A stretch of DNA of 64,000 nt from Thalassia testudinum (lineage: Eukaryota; Streptophyta; Magnoliopsida; Alismatales; Hydrocharitaceae): positions 89,680,001 through 89,744,000 of the forward strand of contig JAZHRO010000063.1 of the NCBI GenBank assembly GCA_037157565.1, in the 5' to 3' direction. A program made the translations under genes and the position numbers. The notes under the pieces were generated by a model that saw only the letters and a program-made list of their open reading frames with translations, was not told the origin of the DNA and ran no database searches. Below, piece by piece: positions 57,761 to 64,000 of this stretch; the first letter of the stretch is position 1, and the number at the start of each line of letters is the position of its first letter.

Positions 57761-58705
57761 CAGGAGCTCTCTCAACAGCTCCTCGTCCTTGGGAATGCAC
57801 AAACGTCCCCTCATGCGCAGCACCTTTTCTGTAAAGGAGAAGTCCCCAGGGTCTCCTGACAGCACTCTGTCACGCAACGACTGCAAGTACGGGTCGACCA
57901 TCTGTCCAGTGATGATGCGGTCTATTAGCTCTGGCCTCATCTGTCGTGTCACAGTCACTGCCCCACAGTTCCCCAGTAACTCTAGGGGTCGCCAACTGCC
58001 CATCTCCTTCATGAGGCTCCAACTCTGCGCCTGTAAACTGGCCAAGTGGGTGGGCACCTTCTGGCTCAAGGTGTCAGCCACCACGTTGGCCTTTCCCGGG
58101 TGGTAGGAAATACTACAGTCATAGTCCTTCAGGAGCTCCAACCAATGTCTCTGTCTCATGTTGAGCTCCTTCTGATCAAACAAGTATCTGAGGCTCTTAT
58201 GATCTGTGAAAATCTCAAAGGCCTCACCGTACAAGTAGTGCCTCCACGTCTTTAGTGCGAAGACGATAGCTGCCAGCTCCAGGTCGTGGGTAGGGTAGCT
58301 ATGCTCATGGGGCTTTAGTTGCCGCGAAGCGTAAGCGACAACGTGACCCCTCTGCATGAGCACACCCCCTAATCCCTGCAAAGAGGCGTTCGTATGCACA
58401 ACGAACCCACCACTACTATCTGGGATGGTGAACACGGGAGACGAAGTCAGCCTCTCATTCAGCTCCTGAAAACACGCCTCACAAGCATCTGTCCAAGAAA
58501 AGGGCACATCCTTCCAGGTCAGCTGTGTCATAGGATGTGCAATCTGCGAGAAACTCCTAATAAACCGCCTGTAGTAGCTTGCCAGTCCTAAGAAACTACG
58601 GATCTCAGTAACTGTACGTGGTCTCTCCCACCTGAGCATTGCCTCAACCTTGGCTGGGTCCACAGCCAAGCCATCCCCGGAGATCACATGACCCAAGAAA
58701 GTCAC
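57761..58705 (-). pseudogene. Element H RT connection and RNase H
   Basis: A 402-codon open frame (58,705-57,497) follows RT after one stop. It holds the connection ([35 protein letters not shown]) and RNase [19 protein letters not shown], where Asn replaces the usual first catalytic Asp, [20 protein letters not shown] with the Glu, [15 protein letters not shown] with the next Asp, and [11 protein letters not shown]. The integrase zinc region starts at the end of the same frame. Confidence 0.9.
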
Positions 58706-58714
58706 CTCCCTTAA

Positions 58715-59455
58715 CTAGAACTCGCACTTGCTATATTTGGCGTACAGCCTACGTCGTCTCAGTGTGTCCAAAATCATCTGCAAGTGTTGTCTGTGTTGCG
58801 CCTGATCTCGAGAGTAGATGAGCACATCATCAATAAATACCACCACGAACTGGTCCAAGTATGGTCTGAACACCTGGTTCATCAAATCCATGAAGGCAGC
58901 GGGGGCGTTGGTCAGCCTAAACAGCATGACCAAAAACTCGTAGTGTCCGTATCGGGTGCGGAAAGCTGTCTTGGAGACATCTACTTCCTTGATCCTCAAC
59001 TGGTGGTACCCAGACCTCAAGTCTATCTCGGAGAATATCGTGGCACCTCGCAGCTGGTCGAACAAGTCATCAATCCTCGGCAGCGGATACCTGTTCTTGA
59101 TGGTAACCCTATTCAGCTGTCTGTAGTCCACACAAAGGCGTACAGTACCATCCTTCTTCTTCACGAGCAATACCGGGGCTCCCCACGGAGACGCACTGGG
59201 CCTCACAAAGCCCTTCTCCAAAAGGTCCTGCAAATGAGACTTGAGCTCTTGCAGCTCAAGTGGTGCCATCCTGTACGGTGCTGTAGAGATGGGGCTGGTC
59301 CCCGGTACCAGTGAGATCTCAAACTCGATCTCACCCTTGGGCTGTAGTCCTGGCAACTCATCTGGGAACAGGTCGGGGTATTCTCTGACCACCAGGATAC
59401 TTTGAAAGTCTACCACAGGGCTGGGCTCTGCCACCACACAAGCTAGGAAGCCCAC
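58715..59455 (-). pseudogene. Element H reverse transcriptase
   Basis: A 246-codon open frame with all RT motifs: [89 protein letters not shown] and the catalytic FIDDVLIYS. It ends at a stop just after YAKYSKCEF, beyond which the connection continues in the next open frame. The active-site Asp pair is intact. Confidence 0.95.
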
Positions 59456-59960
59456 ACACCCCTAGCCCAAAAGTCTCGCCGCCCGAAGTGCAGAAATGCA
59501 CTTGAAACCTCTGTCCACTGGCTGCCCGTGGAACTCGAAAGAAGGCAACTCCGGTATGGAGAAGACGATCTTCCTCTCAAAGCAGTCCACCAAGGCGTGG
59601 TAAGTGGACAACCAGTCCATCCCAAGAATTACACCAAAGTCCTCCATCTGTATCATAATCAGGTCAGCGGGAAGGCTGTGTCCGCCAACACTGACCTCAC
59701 AACCTGTGTAAACCTCCTCAGCTATAAATAGCTGACCACCCGGACCTTTGATCACAAATGGATCCTCTAACAACATACAGTCCTGCCCCAAACTAACAGC
59801 AAAACTAGCAGCAACAAACGAGTGCGTAGCGTCAGAATTGAAAAGCGTGTAAACAAGTCTGCTGGAAACTGAAATCATACCTGCCACCACTGATCCTGAA
59901 GCTCTGGCATCCCTGTGTGTCAGGGCGTTGATACGCCCCTCAGCCCTAGGTGCGGACAAA
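59456..59960 (-). pseudogene. Element H aspartic protease
   Basis: In the 60,346-59,462 frame. The usual LFDSGATHSF active site reads LFNSDATHSF here, so both the catalytic Asp (now Asn) and the next Gly (now Asp) are changed. Later segments are typical: VIKGPGGQL, GHSLPADLIMIQMEDFGVIL, GMDWLSTYHALVDCFERKIV. Enzyme activity is not expected. A stop lies at the junction to RT (59,462). Confidence 0.88.
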
Positions 59961-61233
59961 GCGGCCACACTCTGAGTCGGACGGGTAGCCGCTGGCCGGT
60001 ACCCTCCCCACGATTGCTGTCCTCCTCCTCGTACCTGGAAACTGTGGCCTCCTGCTCTCCCTCCAGTGCTCGACGCGGGGAGCATCTGTTGACCTCCAAC
60101 CCTAGACGGGCAGTCCCTCCTGATGTGGCCCGTCTGGCCACATTGGTAGCAAAGGGGGACTCGACTCCCGCCCTCAATGGGTCCCTGCTGACGGTTGGAC
60201 GGGGGTCCGATGCTAGCAGTTGGCCCTTGTGGGGGCCCCCAAAGGCCACTGACGGCCTTGCAAAGCATGATGGCTCTCCTGCGGGTGCCACGTGCCTCCT
60301 CTCTCATCGGCCCTGTGAGAAGTCTCGCTGGTAGGGCCTCTTCCACCCACTTTCAGTATCACGTGTGGATGGGTTGGTCTCTTCATACGTCATAGCTGCC
60401 TCCACCACCATCGAGAACGTAGGCAGCTTCATGGGTTTGACATACCCCCGAATAGCAGGCTGGAGCCCCTCGGTGAACCTCTAAAGGCACTCCTCCTCGG
60501 TAGCCATGGCTATCGCTGAGAAACGAGACAGCTCCAGGAAACGCGTGTGCTATGCGCTCACGGTCATCGTCCCCTGGCGGAGAGTGTGGAACTCCCACCT
60601 CCTCTGGTCCTGCCACGTCTGGGGGAAGTATTGCTCGCATAAGAGGGTGACGAATTGGTCCCAAGTCAGCTCGTCCTTCTCCTGACCTCTGACCGCCCTC
60701 CACCACTTGTGTGCCGCGCTCTCCAGCTGGTACGTGGCAAAGGCCACGCGGTACTCCACAGGGGGGCGAAGGGTGTCAAATACCTTCTTGATCTGCTTGA
60801 GCCAGTCCTCCACCTCGGTTGGGTCCTCATCCCCCTTGAAAGAGGGGGACTTCAGCTTCCGGAACTGTCCGAAAAGCTCGTAATGGCACTGAAGTGGAGA
60901 AGCTGGTACACCTCCAGGTAAGGAGGCCTCATGCTCGGAAGTGCTGGAGGAAGGTGGGGGCGGTGGAGGGACACCCCCTCCCCCACGTCCAGCGTCGTGT
61001 CCGTCTCACTGTCCCACAGAGGACTCCCCCTCCGCAGCCCCAGGGAGAGGCGCTCGTGGTGGCGGGTGAAGCTCCTCTCGCATGATCTCCTGTATCAGCT
61101 GGGCGAGGTCTTGGGCCTGAATGCCCGGGAGTAGTGGCTGGTCTACTAAGGCATCGAGGTCAGCGCGCCCACCCCTCCGACCTCGTCCTCGACCGCGTCT
61201 GTGGCCCACCTCGCTAGTCCCGCGTCGAGGCAT
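59961..61233 (-). pseudogene. Element H gag
   Basis: It starts MPRRGTSEVGHRRGRGRG at 61,233, the usual Arg/Gly-rich opening, 186 bases from the LTR edge. The capsid part (60,813-60,550) reads WLKQIKKVFDTLRPP, FATYQLESAAHKWWRAV and CEQYFPQTWQDQRRWEF. A frameshift near 60,370 precedes the nucleocapsid with an intact CCHC zinc knuckle (CYQCGQTGHIRRDCPSR near 60,140). Two in-frame stops occur between 60,550 and 60,480. Confidence 0.9.
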
Positions 61234-61403
61234 CTCCTGTAAGGAGACGCGAATACAGAATAGAAAAGACGTCAATACCAATCGACATTCAACGAAGGAA
61301 CCCTAGAACAGATGTCAAAAGATACGTTGTGGTGGTTACTCTAGTCACAAGCACGTGAATTGGTTATTTTCAAACTAGTTGGTTCACTTCTTGGGACGAC
61401 CTT
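61234..61403 (-). other. Leader of element H
   Basis: A short untranslated leader between primer site and gag. No other feature seen. Confidence 0.7.
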
Positions 61404-61415
61404 GCTCTGATACCA
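61404..61415 (-). other. Primer binding site of element H (initiator tRNA-Met)
   Basis: The minus strand reads TGGTATCAGAGC, the standard initiator tRNA-Met complement, three bases from the LTR. Confidence 0.95.
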
Positions 61416-61418
61416 TCT

Positions 61419-64000
61419 TGTTACGACCCGATTCTCGAATCCCTAGGAGACACGAGAATTGGACTGACTCGACTGATCCCAAGACCCAGTCGTCCAACGA
61501 GAAAGTAACCAAAAAATAGTAAAATAAACCACATTCACCATGCAAGTAACTAACAGTAACAAAAGTACAGCAGTAAAGAAAAGAACTACTACAGTACACA
61601 CCACTACAACAGTAGAGAATTAAAAATAGGTACAGAAATATGAAGTTTACAATAAAAGAGTATAAAGGTGTAACAGAATACTCACTACTACAGAAAACGG
61701 GTACAACAAAAGACAAGTACTGGGCTCTACTAGGCCTAGCACCCTCCGCAGCCGTAGGCTCTGGCTGCTCAACACCTGGTTTGAAAAAGGTGACAAGTAT
61801 GACACGTCAGTGAAACGCTGAGTAGAGTGGCTACCAGCTAGCTAAGAAAAATAGTAAAGGTGGACAAGTAGTTATTGTTTTTAATTTCTTTCTTTATTTA
61901 TCTATTTACTCTTTCTTGGTTTATTTCTCAGGTCTTTCTCTTGATCTCGAATGTTCCTCATGGGAACGATCTTGATTGCAGTCTATTCCGAAAAGTAGAA
62001 GTAGCACATGGTGCTCTCCTGGCCAGGAGAGTCCCCCGTGATGGTCCTACCCTCAGTCAACCACCCCAAAGTTGCTGACATACGTAACGGTGACTACGGC
62101 ACGCGCGATAAACGCACGGGTAGCTACCCCACACTGGCACGCGGTCAGTCGTTTCCATTAACGGGTGCGCCCAAAGCACAGCACGGAACCAGTATAGGCC
62201 AGAGCCTTCTTAGCAACAGGGGTCTAGCCCCTCCACAGTAACCAGACAGGGGACTCACCCCTCCACAGTCCGTGCACCCTCGCCTGACTACCCTGGTTTG
62301 CCCAGTGGGCCTAACAAGTCGGTGTAGGATGGCTAGCTGAACCCCGGGCCCTGTGGGGTGGCTAGCTCTCTCCCTACACTAGCAGCTCTCCCCGGTACTA
62401 TGTACGCGATGGCCAAAAAGTCGGTGCAAAGTGGCCAAACTCACCCCGGTCTCGACCTGAGGGCGGCAAGCTCCCTTCTACACTAAGAGGTAATATGTGC
62501 TCTCTTTGGTACCACGTACCCAAGAGACAACACACTTTCCCATTTACTTTTCCAGTTCCATTCCATTTATTTCTAGGAGCTCTACTCCTAATTCCCCGTA
62601 GGGTTAGTGCTTTGTTTCCTCAGGCCATGCCATATTAGATTTCATCATTTCAGTTTTATTCTCTTATAGCACGTGTTTCCAGCATTTAATCTTTCTTTTA
62701 CAATTTATATACAAGCAGATCGAATTTTAGTTTCCAAACAATAGGAATTACATGTAGTAGTTACTAGCAACAGTACTCTACATTTCACAGGCAGCTGTTA
62801 TCCAATTACAGGCAATTATCATTATTCTATCTACTTATCCAAGACTGCAATTCAGGCATTCAAGACATTCGTTTCAGTGTTTTTGTTCCTAGGATTCATG
62901 CCACACCCTAGGATCTATCATTCAATCTAGTTTTCAGGTCCTAGGATTCATGCCATACCCTAGGATCTATCATTCAATCTAGTTTTCAGGTCCTAGGATT
63001 CATGCCATACCCTAGGATCTATCATTTATTTTAGATATGCATTAATGTTTGTAATTAACTAAGGGAAGCCACTCTACCTGCAAAACCGAGAGTAATGGGG
63101 GCGTGATCGGTAGGTCCACGTGCCTCTGCAACCCCCAAAGCCGCAACAGAACGAGGTCCTAACAAAAGGATCAATAACAAGGAACCACTCAGAATGGGAT
63201 AAAAGTATTTCAAACAAGTAGAGGAACTTATTTTGAGAAGAACGGAATCTTAAACGCTGAAATTGGACCTCGAACGGACCCTAAACGGGTCAAAAATGAC
63301 AACTCTGACTCAAATCAGACATCTTCCAGACGTCTTAAAAAGGGGTCCAGGTCATACCTCACTTCACGCTGCTCTTCAGACATCCAGAGGTCCTGCTGAA
63401 CCATCTGGACCCAGTTCCAGACGTCCGACCACCTCTTCGGACGTCTGAAGATGCTCTCTGCCGTCTGGTGACTTGCCTAGCCGTCTGAACTGCGTGGGAG
63501 GGCGTGTCCCGCACCTTCCTGAAGCTAAACCTGCATGCGCACGCAAAAATCCTTCAGCAAGGCACGCGACAGAGCTTCAACAGAACGGCTTGCATGGCCG
63601 TATCCGTAGAAGGAAACATAGAAGGAAAATACGTACCTTTCAATCGTCTGGAGCTCCCTTCAGACGTCGTCCACGTCGTCTAGATGTAGGTCCAGATGTC
63701 TGATTCTGGGAAAAAATCCCAGAATCAGAACCTCCTTCGTCTTCTTCCTGCTGCGCACGGCCGTGCCGTGCTCGTCCGCCCGCTGCCAGAGCTGCAGCAG
63801 CACCTCCCTAGCACAACGCTCCTTCGCACGCACGCCGGCCGGCCTCGAACTGCTCCAGCGAGCTCTCTCTCTCACGGTTTGCGCGCTCTCTTCTCTTCCC
63901 TCTTGCTGCACCTCTCCTCTCCGCCCCTACACCCGGCAGCAGCTGCTGCCCTCGCTCTCGCTCTCGCGCTGGGGAAGGAGGAGACGGATGGATGTGGGTG
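61419..64000 (-). repeat. 5' LTR of element H, incomplete at window edge
   Basis: It starts TGTTACGACCCG beside the primer site and matches the left LTR to the end of the window (ATGGATGTGGGTG, equal to about 56,164-56,176 on the left). About 200 bases should be missing. It carries the same 52-bp repeats (62,887-63,026) and GACGTC clusters (63,310-63,470). Confidence 0.92.
62887..63026. repeat. 52-bp tandem repeat in element H 5' LTR
   Basis: Copies start at 62,887, 62,939 and 62,991, identical in design to those at 55,061. Confidence 0.95.

Larger units (their letters stand above)
53604..64000 (-). mobile_element. Element H: Tekay/Del-type chromovirus (Ty3/gypsy)
   Basis: This is the best preserved element in the window. 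Minus-strand order: 5' LTR (from beyond 64,000 to 61,419), initiator tRNA-Met primer site, gag with a CCHC knuckle, protease, RT, RNase H, integrase, chromodomain, a short 3' UTR with the AAGTTTCG..CGAAACTT hairpin, and 3' LTR (56,392-53,604). Only a handful of stops and frameshifts occur, but protease and RNase H catalytic residues are changed, so it is probably non-autonomous now. It is inserted in the LTR of element G. Confidence 0.92.

Noticed and set aside
58784..59314. 176-codon plus-strand frame
   Set aside because: Antisense of the intact-looking RT of element H.
59915..60334. Plus-strand frame of 139 codons opposite gag
   Set aside because: Antisense of the zinc-knuckle region of H gag, with no domain of its own.

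Overview
The window is a plant (angiosperm) intergenic region made almost entirely of transposable elements inserted into one another. I find no intact host gene, no rRNA or tRNA gene and no CRISPR array. Evidence for a plant: Athila-type and chromovirus Ty3/gypsy elements with tRNA-Asp and initiator tRNA-Met primer sites, a copia solo LTR, a CACTA DNA transposon, and fragments of plant nuclear genes with introns. The captured exons at 50.8-51.3 kb and the coding part of the last chromovirus have strongly G/C third positions, which suggests, but does not prove, a monocot.

Left nest (1 to about 30.1 kb). The oldest layer, element D, is an Athila-like element on the minus strand. Its reverse transcriptase is split between 1-414 and 23,730 onward, and its gag, primer site and 5' LTR lie at 25.7-30.1 kb. 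Element A, also Athila-like and minus strand (415-23,729), sits in D's RT right at the catalytic aspartates. A copia solo LTR (4,346-5,403, duplication GTGGT) interrupts A's integrase. Element C (plus strand, 12,745-23,093) interrupts A's 5' LTR. C shares primer site, leader, 3' UTR and polypurine tract with A but lacks gag-pol. In their place is an unrelated, decayed frame of about 573 codons, so C looks like a non-autonomous partner of the A family. C's 5' LTR is itself split by a 2.64-kb solo LTR (14,023-16,661, duplication GGACT).

Middle (30.1-35.4 kb). A minus-strand Tekay/Del-type chromovirus remnant I (LTR and integrase/chromodomain tail) is followed by unassigned DNA with short repeats, an A/T-only tract and a probable LTR promoter that leads into element E.

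Right nest (35.4-64 kb). E (Athila-like, plus strand) has decayed gag, RT, RNase H and integrase, and is cut in integrase at 40,070 by element F (Athila-like, plus). F's protease is split by an 8-kb CACTA element P (44,001-51,976, duplication CTA). P has no recognisable transposase but carries pieces of at least five host genes in one orientation: organellar EF-Tu, URB1/Npa1, ribosomal protein L23 (uL14), mitochondrial citrate synthase and a Yip1-family protein. F's RT is cut at 52,863 by the LTR of element G, which is in turn cut at 53,604 by H. H is the youngest element: a nearly complete minus-strand chromovirus with two similar LTRs, the right one running off the window.

All retrotransposon coding regions carry stops or frameshifts. 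The features most worth a second look are the Pack-CACTA element P, the novel ORF of element C, palindromes at the LTR starts, and a run of hairpins directly upstream of a TATA box in the large solo LTR.
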